The notes: a model not told the origin generated them from the sequence alone. Counted from the stretch's first letter, positions 36,668-45,806 are shown. The stretch: DNA of 64,000 bases from Ovoidimarina sp050299695 (GCA_050299695.1 JBNKWI010000005.1:8474-72473); one strand, 5' to 3'. A program made the numbers and translations.

Positions 36668-37684
36668 TCACAGCAGGCGCACGCCTTCCCCGTCGAAGTG
36701 GAACACCCGCTCCGGGCTGAACCCGAGGCGCAGCGACTGTCCCTCCTCGATGGCATGCTGCCCGAAGAGCCGCGCGGTGATCTGGTGAGCGCCAACATGG
36801 GCGATCACATTGGTGTCGCCGCCGAGCCGCTCCACATGGCTCACCTGCGCCGCGAGCGCACCGTCCTCGGCGAGGAAGAGATCCTCCGGCCGCACGCCCA
36901 TGGTCCGCCCGTCGCCCTCGCGCACCAACCCGGCGGGAAAGAAGTTCATCGCGGGCGAACCGAGGAACCCCGCCACGAACCGGTTGGCGGGATCGTTGTA
37001 GAGCGCCATCGGGCTGCCGATCTGCTCGACCCGCCCGTCGCGGAGGACGACGATCTTGTCGGCCAGTGTCATCGCCTCGGTCTGGTCGTGGGTGACGTAG
37101 ATCATCGTCGCCTTCACCCGCTGGTGCAGCTCCTTGAGCTTGGAGCGGAGCTTCCACTTGAGATGCGGGTCGATCACCGTCAGCGGTTCGTCGAACATCA
37201 CCACGTTCACGTCGTCGCGGACGAGGCCGCGGCCCATGGAGATCTTCTGCTTGTTGTCGGGGCTGAGGCCGGAGGCGCGGGTGTCGAGCATCTCGGTGAC
37301 TTCGAGCATCTCGGCGATGGCGCCGACGCGCCGCGCGATGGTGGCGGCATCGACGCCGCGGTTCTTGAGCGGGAAGGCCAGGTTCTGGCGCACCGTCATG
37401 GTGTCGTAGATCACCGGGAACTGGAATACCTGGGCGATGTTGCGGCGGTCGGGCGGGAGCGTGGTGACGTCGGCGTCGTCGAACAGGATCCGGCCTTCGG
37501 AAGGGGTCAGGAGGCCCGAGATGATGTTGAGGAGCGTGGACTTGCCACAGCCCGAGGGGCCCAAGAGCGCATAGGCGCCGCCGTCGCGCCAGGTGACGTC
37601 GAGGCCCTTGAGCGCGTAGTCGTCCGGGCCCGAGGGCGCGGGGAAGTAGCTGTGGCGGAGCTTTTCGAGGGTGATGCGGGCCAT
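36668..37684 (-). CDS. glpT: ABC transporter ATPase, glycerol-type importer (GlpT-like)
   Basis: 338-residue ATPase of the carbohydrate-uptake CUT1 class: Walker A LLGPSGCGKSTL, Q-loop VFQFPVIYDTMTV, Walker B VVMFDEPLTVIDP and a C-terminal OB-type regulatory domain (MGVRPEDLFL). The ABC signature is degenerate (GLSPDNKQKISMGRGL rather than LSGGQ), which is seen in the paired GlpS/GlpT ATPases of rhizobial glycerol importers. It starts one base after glpS. Downstream, where membrane subunits would be expected, there is only the low-GC island. Confidence 0.82.
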   Translation of the reverse strand: MARITLEKLRHSYFPAPSGPDDYALKGLDVTWRDGGAYALLGPSGCGKSTLLNIISGLLTPSEGRILFDDADVTTLPPDRRNIAQVFQFPVIYDTMTVRQNLAFPLKNRGVDAATIARRVGAIAEMLEVTEMLDTRASGLSPDNKQKISMGRGLVRDDVNVVMFDEPLTVIDPHLKWKLRSKLKELHQRVKATMIYVTHDQTEAMTLADKIVVLRDGRVEQIGSPMALYNDPANRFVAGFLGSPAMNFFPAGLVREGDGRTMGVRPEDLFLAEDGALAAQVSHVERLGGDTNVIAHVGAHQITARLFGQHAIEEGQSLRLGFSPERVFHFDGEGVRLL

Positions 37685-37685
37685 G

Positions 37686-38747
37686 TCAGGCGACCCTCCG
37701 GCCGTCGGAGCCGAAATAACGGCAATGGGAGGGGTTCATGTAGAAGGTGTGCTCCGTGCCGACGCGGTAGGGATGGACGCCCGGGGACAGCGAGACCCAG
37801 GCGCCGTCGCCCATCCGGAAATGCGCGCTCGAATCCGAACCCGAGAGCTCGGTCACGATCACCTGCCCGGTGAGCGCCACGTCGGCGTCGGTCTCGCGGA
37901 CCGGCGTCACCCGGTGCGGGCGCAGCGCGAGCGTGTAGGGCCCGTCGGGGAGCGCGGCGGCCTCGCCCGAGAGCGCCCAGCGGACGCCCTCGCCGAGCGC
38001 CGCCTCGCCGCCCATCTTGGTCACCGTGGCGGTGTTGATCGGCGGGTCGGAGAACACGCGGGCGGCGTCGAGATTGTCGGGCTGGCGGTAGATCTCGGAG
38101 GTCGGGCCGAACTGGGTCACGCGGCCGCCGGCCATGAGCGCGGTGGCGCCGCCGAGCATCAGCGCTTCCTCGGGCTCGGAGGTGGCGTAGACCACCACGG
38201 CGCCGCGGCCGGCGAAGAGGTCGGGGAGCTGTTCGCGGAGCTCCTCGCGGAGCTTGTAGTCGAGGTTGGCGAGCGGTTCGTCGAGGAACACGGCGCGGCT
38301 TTCCTTGGCGATGGCGCGGGCGAGCGCGGTGCGCTGCTGCTGGCCGCCCGACAACTCGCTCGGCCGGCGGTTCAGCATTGGCCGGAGCTGGAGCAGGTCG
38401 GCGGCTTCCTCGACCCTGCCCTGGACCTCGCTGGCGGCCATGCCGGCGACGCGCAGGGGCGAGGCGATGTTTTCGAAGACGCTCAGATGCGGGTAGTTCA
38501 CGAAAAACTGGTGCACGAGCGAGATGTTCCGCTTGCGGGTCGGGATCCGGCTCACGTCCTGGCCGTCCATCACGATCCGGCCCGAGGCGAGGGGGTCGAG
38601 CCCGGCCATCAGCTTGATCAGCGAGGTCTTGCCAGATCCGGTCGCGCCGAGGAGCACGTTGAAGTGCCCGGCCTCGAGGCGCAGCGTCGTCGGCTTGATA
38701 TGGGTCACCCGACCCACCCGCTTGGTGGCTTCGTGAAGCTCGATCAT
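37686..38747 (-). CDS. glpS: ABC transporter ATPase, glycerol-type importer (GlpS-like)
   Basis: 353 residues. Walker A is LLGATGSGKTSL (Thr for the usual Ser), the signature is a good LSGGQQQR, Walker B VFLDEPLANLD, and the H-loop position is YATSEPEEA, so the usual switch His is replaced by Ser; with its GlpT-like partner this forms an asymmetric ATPase pair. The C-terminal regulatory domain has YTLALRPHRV. The ATG at 38747 (IELHEATKRVG) is preferred over the longer open frame. Located between the binding protein gene and glpT. Confidence 0.83.
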   Translation of the reverse strand: MIELHEATKRVGRVTHIKPTTLRLEAGHFNVLLGATGSGKTSLIKLMAGLDPLASGRIVMDGQDVSRIPTRKRNISLVHQFFVNYPHLSVFENIASPLRVAGMAASEVQGRVEEAADLLQLRPMLNRRPSELSGGQQQRTALARAIAKESRAVFLDEPLANLDYKLREELREQLPDLFAGRGAVVVYATSEPEEALMLGGATALMAGGRVTQFGPTSEIYRQPDNLDAARVFSDPPINTATVTKMGGEAALGEGVRWALSGEAAALPDGPYTLALRPHRVTPVRETDADVALTGQVIVTELSGSDSSAHFRMGDGAWVSLSPGVHPYRVGTEHTFYMNPSHCRYFGSDGRRVA

Positions 38748-38846
38748 TCCTGTCTCTTCAGGCTTGCGTTTGGCCCTGCCGGGGGTGGTTCGTCCCGGCA
38801 TCCGGAGGCCGCCGCCGGAGCGGCGGCCCCTTTCTCTGCTCGCGGG

Positions 38847-40586
38847 TTACTGGGCCTGCCAGCGCGCGACGAGATCGTCGTAGTTGACCGTCTGGCCCTG
38901 CGGCTTCTCGTTCGCGAGTTTCGGCTTGGGCGAGCCGGGCTGGCTGAGCCAGTATTCCGGATCCCGCTCCTCGTTGAGCCGCGGTCCGCAGCCGCCATAG
39001 ACGCCGGCGGCCTCGTCGGCCTGCTGCATCCGGGCCATGGTGATGTCCATCTCGGAGGCGAGACGGTCCATGGCTTCCTGCGGCGTGAAGGCGCCCGAGT
39101 TAACGTCGCCGATCTGCTGCCACCAGATCTGCGCGAGCTTCGGATAGTCAGGCACGTTGATGCCGGTGGGCGACCAGGCCACCCGGTCCGGCGAGCGGTA
39201 GAATTCCACCAGGCCGCCGAGCTTCGGCGCGCGTTCGGTGAAGCTCTCGTCGCGCACCGTGCTGTCGCGGATGAAGGTGAGACCGACATGCGATTTCTTC
39301 ACGTCGACCGTCTTGGAGACGACGAACTGGGCATAGAGCCAGGCCGCCTGCGCCCGATCCGACGGGGTCGACTTGAGGAAGGTCCATGAGCCCACGTCCT
39401 GGTAGCCGACCTTCTGGCCTTCTTCCCAGTAGGGGCCATGCGGCGAAGGCGCCATCCGCCACAGCGGGTTGCCATCGTCGTCCACGGTGTTGTTGCCTTC
39501 GGACTTCGGCTTCACCATGTCGGCGGTGAAGGCGGTGTACCAGAAGATCTGCTGGGCCACGTTGCCCTGGCTGAGCGCCGGCAGCGACTGGTAGAAGTCG
39601 TAGGAGGCCGCACCCGGGGGCGCGTATTTCCGCAGCCATTCGTCCCATTTGCGGATCGCGTAGACCGCCGCGGGGCCGTTCGCCGCCCCGCCGCGCGAGA
39701 CGCTGGCGCCGACCGGGTTGCAGGTGCCCGCTTCCATGCGGATGCCCCATTCGTCGACCGGGATGCCGTTCGGCTCGCCCTTGTCGCCTTCGCCGGCCAT
39801 CGAGAGCCAGGCATCGGTCATCCGCCAGCCCAGGTCGGGCGCGCGCTTGCCGTAGTCCATGTGGCCGTAGATGCGGGTCCCGTCGATTTCCTTCACGTCG
39901 TCGGTGAAGAACTCGGCGATGTCCTCATAGGCCGACCAGTTGACCGGCACGCCGAGGTCGTAGCCGTATTTGGCCTTGAAGGCGGCCTTGTTGCCTTCGT
40001 CGTCGAACCAGTCCTTGCGGAACCAGTAGAGGTTCGCGAACTGCTGGTCGGGGAGCTGGTAGAGCTTCCCGTCGGGCCCGGTGGTGAAACTCGTGCCCAT
40101 GAAGTCCTCGAGGTCGAGCCCCGGGTTGGTCGTCGCCGCCCACTCGCCCGACATCATGTCGGACAGGGGGTAGGCGAGCTGCAGCCGCGAATGGGTGCCG
40201 ATCAGGTCGGAGTCGTTGACATAGCCGTCATAGAGGTTGCGGCCGGTCTGCATCTGGGTCTGCACGGCCTGCACCACCTCGCCCTCGCCGAGGATCTGGT
40301 GGTTCACCTTGATGCCGGTGATTTCCTCGAAGGCCTTGGTCAGCACCTCCGATTCGTAGCTGTGGGTCGGGATGCCCTCGGAGAGGACGTTGATCTCCAT
40401 GCCGGCATAGGGCTGGGCCGCGTCGATGAACCATTTCATCTCGGCGAGCTGTTCGTCCTTCGAAAGCGTCGACGGCTGGAATTCCTGGTCGATCCAGCGC
40501 TGGGCTGCGGCTTCGTCGGCCCAAGCGCTACCGTACCCCGCCACGACGGCCCCGGCCGCCACGGCGGAAAGCAGATACTTGCGCAT
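38847..40586 (-). CDS. glpV: ABC transporter solute-binding protein, glycerol-type (GlpV-like)
   Basis: 579-residue periplasmic binding protein with signal peptide 1-23 (LLSAVAAGAVVAGYGSAWA). The sequence ADEAAAQRWIDQEFQPSTLS, the LSEGIPTHSYESEVLTKAFEEIT segment split over residues 66-88, and the C-terminal YGGCGPRLNEERDPEYW match the long family-1 binding proteins of GlpSTPQV glycerol importers. It is first in the glpV-glpS-glpT transcript, with 99 bases before glpS. Glycerol as ligand is inferred from the family. Confidence 0.83.
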   Translation of the reverse strand: MRKYLLSAVAAGAVVAGYGSAWADEAAAQRWIDQEFQPSTLSKDEQLAEMKWFIDAAQPYAGMEINVLSEGIPTHSYESEVLTKAFEEITGIKVNHQILGEGEVVQAVQTQMQTGRNLYDGYVNDSDLIGTHSRLQLAYPLSDMMSGEWAATTNPGLDLEDFMGTSFTTGPDGKLYQLPDQQFANLYWFRKDWFDDEGNKAAFKAKYGYDLGVPVNWSAYEDIAEFFTDDVKEIDGTRIYGHMDYGKRAPDLGWRMTDAWLSMAGEGDKGEPNGIPVDEWGIRMEAGTCNPVGASVSRGGAANGPAAVYAIRKWDEWLRKYAPPGAASYDFYQSLPALSQGNVAQQIFWYTAFTADMVKPKSEGNNTVDDDGNPLWRMAPSPHGPYWEEGQKVGYQDVGSWTFLKSTPSDRAQAAWLYAQFVVSKTVDVKKSHVGLTFIRDSTVRDESFTERAPKLGGLVEFYRSPDRVAWSPTGINVPDYPKLAQIWWQQIGDVNSGAFTPQEAMDRLASEMDITMARMQQADEAAGVYGGCGPRLNEERDPEYWLSQPGSPKPKLANEKPQGQTVNYDDLVARWQAQ

Positions 40587-40666
40587 CTGTCTCCTCCCTA
40601 AATCTTTTCCTTGACCGGCCTTTGCCGGGTTCCGACAGCATCCGCGAAGCGCTGGCGCGTTGTCAA

Positions 40667-40680
40667 ACTAAAAAATTAGT
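40667..40680. promoter_or_regulatory. Candidate operator for the GntR regulator
   Basis: Perfect inverted repeat ACTAA-AAAA-TTAGT in the space between divergent glpV and the GntR gene. A related half-site pair CTAA(N6)TTAG is at 40815-40828, next to the regulator's own start. Confidence 0.5.
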
Positions 40681-40814
40681 AAGAGAAAATCCGGAGTCGG
40701 ATGCTGCGATGCGGCGAAAAAGTTATCCTCTGCTTTTCAAATGTTTGATAGGGTTTTGCCGGGGTGGGCTGGCATGGCTTCACGCCGAGGATTGCGGTTT
40801 CTCCGCGCTTCGGT

Positions 40815-40828
40815 CTAACATCTTTTAG
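40815..40828. promoter_or_regulatory. Second candidate GntR operator, touching the regulator start codon
   Basis: CTAA at 40815-40818 and TTAG at 40825-40828 with a six-base spacer, overlapping the first base of the proposed GTG start at 40828. It would allow autoregulation. A weaker relative, CTAACATGCTAG, is at 42006-42017 upstream of the mutarotase gene. Confidence 0.4.
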
Positions 40829-41568
40829 TGTTGTCGCAATCCATCCCCACACGCGCTGCGCGCGAAGCTTCGGTGCCGCTCAAGCCGCTCGAGCACTATT
40901 CCGGGACGTTGTCGGCGCGGGTTTACCAGAGCCTGCGCGATGCGATTCTCTCGCTCGACCTGAGGCCCGGGGAGGCGCTGCGCAAGACCGAGATCTGTTC
41001 GCAGCTCCAGGTGTCGCGCAGCCCGGTCTCCGAGGCGGTCACCCGGCTGGCGGCAGAGGGGCTGGTGGACGTGGTCCCGCAATCGGGCACCTATGTCTCG
41101 CGCTTCTCGCTCGAGGACGTCCAGGCGGGGGCGTTCCTGCGCGAGGCGGTCGAGCTGGCCGCCGCCGAGGTGGTGGCGCAGACGATCACAGAGGAGCAGG
41201 TGCTCATGCTCCGGCGCAATCTCCGGGTGCAGGCGGCCGCGGTGGCCGATGGCGACGTCGCCGCGTTCTACGGGCTCGACAACGAGCTGCACCGGCTGAT
41301 CCTGTCCTTCACGGGCTTCCGGCGCCTCAGCCAGCTAACCGAGACCGGCTGGCCGCAGGTCAACCGCGCCCGGCTGATGATCCTGCCCAACACCCTGCGG
41401 GTCACCGACACGCTCGAGGAGCATCGGCGCATCGTCGACGCGCTGGCCGCCCATGATGCCGAGACCGCGCGGGCGGAGGTCCAGTTCCATCTGGGCCGGC
41501 TGTTTCCCTATCTCGAGGAGCTCGAGGCGCGGGAGCCCGACCTGTTCCAGCCGACCCAGGCCAGGTAG
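40828..41568 (+). CDS. GntR-family transcriptional regulator (FadR/FCD type)
   Basis: 246 residues. The N-terminal winged helix (about 28-95) has VYQSLRDAILSLDLRPGEAL, SQLQVSRSPVSEAVTRLAAEGLV and SGTYVSRFS. The C-terminal FCD ligand-binding domain keeps metal-type ligands: LDNELHRLIL (Asp/His), EEHRRIVDALAAHD and AEVQFHLGRL. It is divergent from the glycerol-type importer and upstream of the mutarotase, so it probably controls one or both. The start is a GTG; no ATG is available at the N-terminus. Confidence 0.88.
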   Translation: MLSQSIPTRAAREASVPLKPLEHYSGTLSARVYQSLRDAILSLDLRPGEALRKTEICSQLQVSRSPVSEAVTRLAAEGLVDVVPQSGTYVSRFSLEDVQAGAFLREAVELAAAEVVAQTITEEQVLMLRRNLRVQAAAVADGDVAAFYGLDNELHRLILSFTGFRRLSQLTETGWPQVNRARLMILPNTLRVTDTLEEHRRIVDALAAHDAETARAEVQFHLGRLFPYLEELEAREPDLFQPTQAR

Positions 41569-42104
41569 CCGCGCCCCGACGGCGAAACGGGCCGAAACGG
41601 GCGACGGAGGTTCCGTCGCCCGCTCGAGTGGTGGCAATCGAGCCTAGAGAAAGGCCGAAGGAGCCGCGAGAATGCGCGCCTCCCGTTTCGCTGTCGTTCC
41701 GGAATATGTGCCGGGGGACGGCGATCGGGACGTCGGTCGCCCGCGCCGGACCGAACCGGTGCAGGGGCCGCGCCGTCCGCGAATGTCTCCGAAGTGGGGC
41801 GACGCTGGGGATCGGAAGGGAAGCTGTCCCCCGGGCCAGGAGCCGGATCGGCGCCCTCCCGGTCTCTTGCCCATCCCGTCCGCTACGTCGTGCAAGTCCC
41901 GCTGTCCCACTAGGAAACCTTCGCCGTAGCCGCCTCCCGCGTGTACTCCTGGGTGGCGGTTCCGCTCCGGGGAGAGTTTCAATCAATGGTTCACGTGTCA
42001 AGTATCTAACATGCTAGTCAGGTCAGACCGATGCGGTCTTGCCCATTCCCGTCCGCCGTGGCTTCATTTTCCGCGACTTGTCTTGCGGCGCACGGGGAGG
42101 GGCC
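41569..42104. other. Gene-free stretch between GntR gene and mutarotase
   Basis: 536 bases. It begins with a strong GC hairpin: CGGGCGACGG (41598-41607), loop of five, CCGTCGCCCG (41613-41622), a likely transcript end for the GntR gene without a T-run. The middle is GC-rich with open frames on both strands that look like no protein. The last 120 bases become AT-richer (41980-42020), holding CTAACATGCTAG and the probable promoter of the next gene. Confidence 0.55.
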
Positions 42105-42557
42105 ATGCTCAAGGGAATCGATCCGCGGCTCGGGGCCGACCTGCTCCACGCGCTTGCCGCGATGGGGCATGGCGACGTGCTGGCGCTCGTGGACAGCAAT
42201 TTTCCCGCCGATGCGGTGGCGCGCGACACGGTGCGCGGCCGGGCGCTGCGGATGGACAACCTCACCGCCGCGCAGGCGCTCGAGGCGATTCTCTCGCTCC
42301 TGCCGCTCGACACCTTCGTGCCGGATTTCGCGGTGCGGATGGAGGTGGTCGACCGGCCGGACGAGTGGCCGGAGGTGCAGCATGAGATGCAGGCGGCCAT
42401 CGACGCGGCGGAAGGCCGCCCGCGGCCGATGCTGGGGGTCGACCGCTTCGCCTTCTACGACCGCGCGCGGACGGCCTATGCGGTGGTCCATACCGGCGAG
42501 CGGCGTTTCTACGGCAACGTCCTCCTCCGGAAGGGCGTGATTCCGCCCGAGGGCTGA
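42105..42557 (+). CDS. RbsD/FucU-family sugar mutarotase
   Basis: 150-residue protein that interconverts sugar anomers (ribose pyranase or fucose mutarotase type). It begins LKGIDPRLGADLLHALAAMG and has HGDVLALVDSNFPA with the catalytic His, and ends FYDRARTAYAVVHTGERRFYGNVLLRKGV with the conserved Tyr/Asn. The ATG at 42105 is preceded by GGGGAGGGG. It stands alone, possibly under the upstream GntR regulator; the sugar (fucose-like versus ribose) is not decided, though the length and C-terminus suit FucU. Confidence 0.87.
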   Translation: MLKGIDPRLGADLLHALAAMGHGDVLALVDSNFPADAVARDTVRGRALRMDNLTAAQALEAILSLLPLDTFVPDFAVRMEVVDRPDEWPEVQHEMQAAIDAAEGRPRPMLGVDRFAFYDRARTAYAVVHTGERRFYGNVLLRKGVIPPEG

Positions 42558-42967
42558 GCGCCGGGCGCCCGCGGGCGGTTTCGGGGGCCGGGATTGCCCC
42601 TGCGTCAGGTTGTAGCACTCCGGGCCTTGCCGGGGCGGGGCGCCCGCCTTCGCTGCCGTTTTGCCGGCTGGCGGCCACAAGGCTAAGTTGTTGCGGGACG
42701 TGGGAATTCTTTCGGAGAGTGAATAACTTTACAAAACTGCGCATATCCGAGATAAGATTTTACAAGAAAACTCAATGATACTAAAGCTCTAGTTTTTTGT
42801 TTTCAAACTCACGGAAGCGTGTATGCGTCCTGTTTACAGGAGGCGCATGGCCGGTACCGGGGAGGCGATTTTCCCCGGCCGGGTGCGAGGGTGGACCTGG
42901 TTTTTTGCGTGTTCGGGCCGGAAATCGTGGCCTGCGTTCTCCTGAACAATGACAGGGGAGATGACCC
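42558..42967. other. Gene-free stretch with AT-rich promoter region before adk
   Basis: 410 bases. The first 120 are GC-rich with a small palindrome after the mutarotase stop. From about 42690 to 42840 it is markedly AT-rich, with promoter-like TTTACA (42730-42735) and TAAGAT (42755-42760) 19 bases apart and a TTTTTT run at about 42790. I see no gene. It probably holds the regulated promoter of adk and the symporter cluster. Confidence 0.5.
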
Positions 42968-43660
42968 ATGGACGGTGCAATGACGACGACCCGGATCGGA
43001 CCGGTGCTGGTTCTTCTTGGCCCGCCGGGCGCGGGCAAGGGAACCCAGGCGCGGATGCTCGAGGACCGGTTCGGCCTCGTTCAACTCTCCACCGGCGATC
43101 TGTTGCGCGCCGCGGTGGCGGCGGGCAGCCCTGCGGGGTGTGCGGCGAAGGCGGTGATGGAGGCGGGCGGGCTCGTCTCCGACGAGATCGTGCTTCGCAT
43201 CCTGCGCGACCGGCTCTCCGAGGGCGGGCTCGAGCGCGGCGTCATCTTCGACGGCTACCCACGCACCAAGCCGCAGGCCGCCGCGCTCGACGCGCTGCTG
43301 GCCGAGTTCGACCGCAAGGTCGACGCCGCGGTGGAGCTCGAGGTCGAGGATGCCGAGATGGTCGTCCGGATCTCCGGGCGCTTCGCCTGCCGGGCCTGCG
43401 GCGAGGGCTATCACGACCGGTTCAAGCCGACCCAGTTCGACGGCGCCTGCGACAGATGCGGCAGCACCGAGATGGTGCGCCGCGCCGACGACAACGCCGA
43501 GACGGTGGCGAAACGGCTCGCCACGTTCCACGCCGAGACCGCGCCCATCGCGGCGCATTACGCGGGCTCGGGCGTGCTGACCCGCGTCCATGCCATGGCC
43601 GAGATCGGGGAGGTCTCGGCCGAGCTCGGCTGCATCGTCGCCTCGGTGACCGAGAAATGA
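42968..43660 (+). CDS. adk: Adenylate kinase
   Basis: Converts AMP + ATP to 2 ADP. 230 residues: P-loop LLGPPGAGKGTQ, QLSTGDLLRAAV, FDGYPRTKPQAAAL and an LID domain with a four-Cys zinc knuckle (CRACG ... CDRCG). That position in GYPRTKPQAA, where most kinases have GFPRT, is a mild variation. The ribosomal-operon adk normally sits next to secY; this copy sits beside an acetate-type symporter, so it may be a second adk that recycles AMP from acyl-CoA synthetases. GGGGAG lies upstream of the ATG. Confidence 0.93.
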   Translation: MDGAMTTTRIGPVLVLLGPPGAGKGTQARMLEDRFGLVQLSTGDLLRAAVAAGSPAGCAAKAVMEAGGLVSDEIVLRILRDRLSEGGLERGVIFDGYPRTKPQAAALDALLAEFDRKVDAAVELEVEDAEMVVRISGRFACRACGEGYHDRFKPTQFDGACDRCGSTEMVRRADDNAETVAKRLATFHAETAPIAAHYAGSGVLTRVHAMAEIGEVSAELGCIVASVTEK

Positions 43661-43730
43661 GCAAGCGGCCGGGCGCCGCGATCCGGACGCCCGGCCAACG
43701 TCCCCGCAGGGGCCTTCAGAGGAGGAGAAC

Positions 43731-44018
43731 ATGACGGATCATTCCACCAGTGCCGCGACGGACGCCGCGGCCACCGACACGGGCTATTGGGCGGCGAATA
43801 TACGCATCATCACCGTTTGCCTGATCATCTGGGCGATCGCCTCCTTCGGGTTCGGCATCCTTCTGCGCCCGCTTCTGTCCGGGATCGCCGTCGGCGGCAC
43901 CGATCTCGGATTCTGGTTCGCCCAGCAGGGGTCGATCCTCGTCTTCCTGGCGCTGATCTTCTTCTACGCCTGGCGGATGAACCGGCTCGACCGGGAACAT
44001 GGCGTGGACGAGGAGTGA
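43731..44018 (+). CDS. DUF4212 small subunit of sodium:solute symporter
   Basis: 95 residues with two membrane helices (about 25-47 and 65-83) and the typical YWAANIRIITVCLIIWAIAS and LGFWFAQQGSILVF segments of DUF4212. These proteins are almost always encoded immediately before an SSS-family symporter, as here (six bases apart), and are thought to be a helper subunit. GGAGGAG upstream. Confidence 0.9.
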   Translation: MTDHSTSAATDAAATDTGYWAANIRIITVCLIIWAIASFGFGILLRPLLSGIAVGGTDLGFWFAQQGSILVFLALIFFYAWRMNRLDREHGVDEE

Positions 44019-44024
44019 GGACCC

Positions 44025-45806
44025 ATGGATCAGTTTACCCTTAACCTGCTGGTCGTGGGCGCCACCTTCGCGCTCTATATCGGCATCGCGATCTGGGCCC
44101 GTGCGGGCTCCACGAGCGAATTCTACGCGGCCGGCCGCGGCGTCCACCCGGTCTTGAACGGGATGGCGACCGGCGCCGACTGGATGTCGGCGGCCTCGTT
44201 CATCTCGATGGCGGGGCTCCTGGCCTTCGGCGGCTATGCCACCTCGTCCTACCTGATGGGCTGGACCGGCGGCTATGTGCTCCTCGCGCTGCTGCTCGCG
44301 CCGTATCTGCGGAAATTCGGCAAGTTCACGGTGCCCGAGTTCATCGGCGACCGGTTCTATTCGCCGACCGCCCGCATGGTGGCGGTGCTCTGCCTGATCG
44401 TCGCCTCGATCACCTATGTCATCGGCCAAATGACCGGGGTCGGCGTGGCGTTCTCGCGCTTCCTCGAGGTGAACGTGACCACCGGTCTCCTGATCGGCGC
44501 GGCCATCGTGTTCTTCTACGCGGTGCTGGGCGGCATGAAGGGCGTGACCTATACGCAGGTCGCGCAGTATTGCGTGCTGATCACCGCCTACACGATCCCG
44601 GCGATCTTCATCTCGCTGCAACTCACCGGTGCGGCGCTGCCGCCGATCGGGCTTTTCAGCGATGTCTCGGGCACGGCGACGCCGCTTCTCGAGAAGCTGA
44701 ACCAGACCGTGCAGGACCTGGGCTTCGCCGCCTACACCACGCAGGACGGTTCGCCCTCGTCGGTCATCAACATGGTGCTTTTCACCCTGTCGCTGATGAT
44801 CGGCACCGCGGGCCTGCCGCACGTCATCATCCGGTTCTTCACGGTGCCGAAGGTCTCCGACGCGCGCTGGTCGGCCGGCTGGGCGCTGGTCTTCATCGCG
44901 CTTCTGTACCTCACGGCTCCGGCGGTGGGCGCGATGGCGCGGCTCAACATCATGAGCACGATGTGGCCCAACGGCGTGCAGGGCGAGGCGGTGTCGGCCG
45001 AGGAGCTTCCGGACTGGATGCACAACTGGCAGCAGACCGGGCTTCTGGGCTGGGAAGACAAGAACGGCGACGGCCGCATCCAGTACTACAACGACGAGAA
45101 CGCCGACATGCAGGCGCTCGCGGCGGAGAAGGGCTGGCAGGGCAACGAGCTGACCAACTTCAACCGGGATATCCTGGTGCTGGCCAATCCCGAGATCGCG
45201 CGGCTTCCGGGCTGGGTGATCGCGCTGGTGGCGGCGGGCGGCCTGGCGGCGGCTCTGTCGACGGCGGCGGGGCTTCTGCTCGCGATCTCGTCAGCGATCA
45301 GTCATGACCTGATCAAGGGCCAGCTCAACCCGAACATCTCCGAGAAAGGCGAGCTTCTGGCGGCCCGGATCGCGATGGCGGTGGCGATCGGCGTGGCGAC
45401 CTGGCTCGGGATCAACCCGCCGGGCTTCGCGGCGCAGACGGTGGCCCTGGCCTTCGGCCTCGCGGCGGCCTCGATCTTCCCTGTGCTGATGATGGGCATC
45501 TTCTCGACGCGCATCAACAACAAGGGCGCGGTCGCGGGGATGCTGACGGGTCTGATCTTCACGGTGGTCTACATCTTCCTGCACAAGGGCTGGTTCTTCA
45601 TCCCCGGCACCAACATGTTCGAGGACACGATCTCCGGCTCGCTGTTCGGCATCCAGTCGACCGCGATCGGCTCGATCGGCGCGCTCCTGAACTTCGCGGT
45701 GGCCTATGTGGTGTCGAACGCCACCGAGGACACGCCGGCCGAGATCAAGGCGCTGGTCGAGAGCGTGCGGATCCCGCGCGGCGCCGGCGCGGCCACCGAC
45801 CATTGA
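44025..45806 (+). CDS. Sodium:solute symporter (acetate/monocarboxylate type)
   Basis: 593-residue SSS-family transporter with about 13 helices. Key segments: FYAAGRGVHPVLNGMATGADWMSAASF (sodium site region), GGYATSSYLMGWTGGYVLLA, VPEFIGDRFYS and LPHVIIRFFTV. It belongs to the DUF4212-linked subfamily often assigned to acetate or other short acids (ActP-like). A long periplasmic loop (about 325-380) contains DKNGDGRIQYYN (345-356), an EF-hand-like calcium loop. The cluster downstream (DUF294/CBS, exonuclease) matches the conserved acetate-uptake neighbourhood, but no acetyl-CoA synthetase gene is present here. Confidence 0.9.
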   Translation: MDQFTLNLLVVGATFALYIGIAIWARAGSTSEFYAAGRGVHPVLNGMATGADWMSAASFISMAGLLAFGGYATSSYLMGWTGGYVLLALLLAPYLRKFGKFTVPEFIGDRFYSPTARMVAVLCLIVASITYVIGQMTGVGVAFSRFLEVNVTTGLLIGAAIVFFYAVLGGMKGVTYTQVAQYCVLITAYTIPAIFISLQLTGAALPPIGLFSDVSGTATPLLEKLNQTVQDLGFAAYTTQDGSPSSVINMVLFTLSLMIGTAGLPHVIIRFFTVPKVSDARWSAGWALVFIALLYLTAPAVGAMARLNIMSTMWPNGVQGEAVSAEELPDWMHNWQQTGLLGWEDKNGDGRIQYYNDENADMQALAAEKGWQGNELTNFNRDILVLANPEIARLPGWVIALVAAGGLAAALSTAAGLLLAISSAISHDLIKGQLNPNISEKGELLAARIAMAVAIGVATWLGINPPGFAAQTVALAFGLAAASIFPVLMMGIFSTRINNKGAVAGMLTGLIFTVVYIFLHKGWFFIPGTNMFEDTISGSLFGIQSTAIGSIGALLNFAVAYVVSNATEDTPAEIKALVESVRIPRGAGAATDH

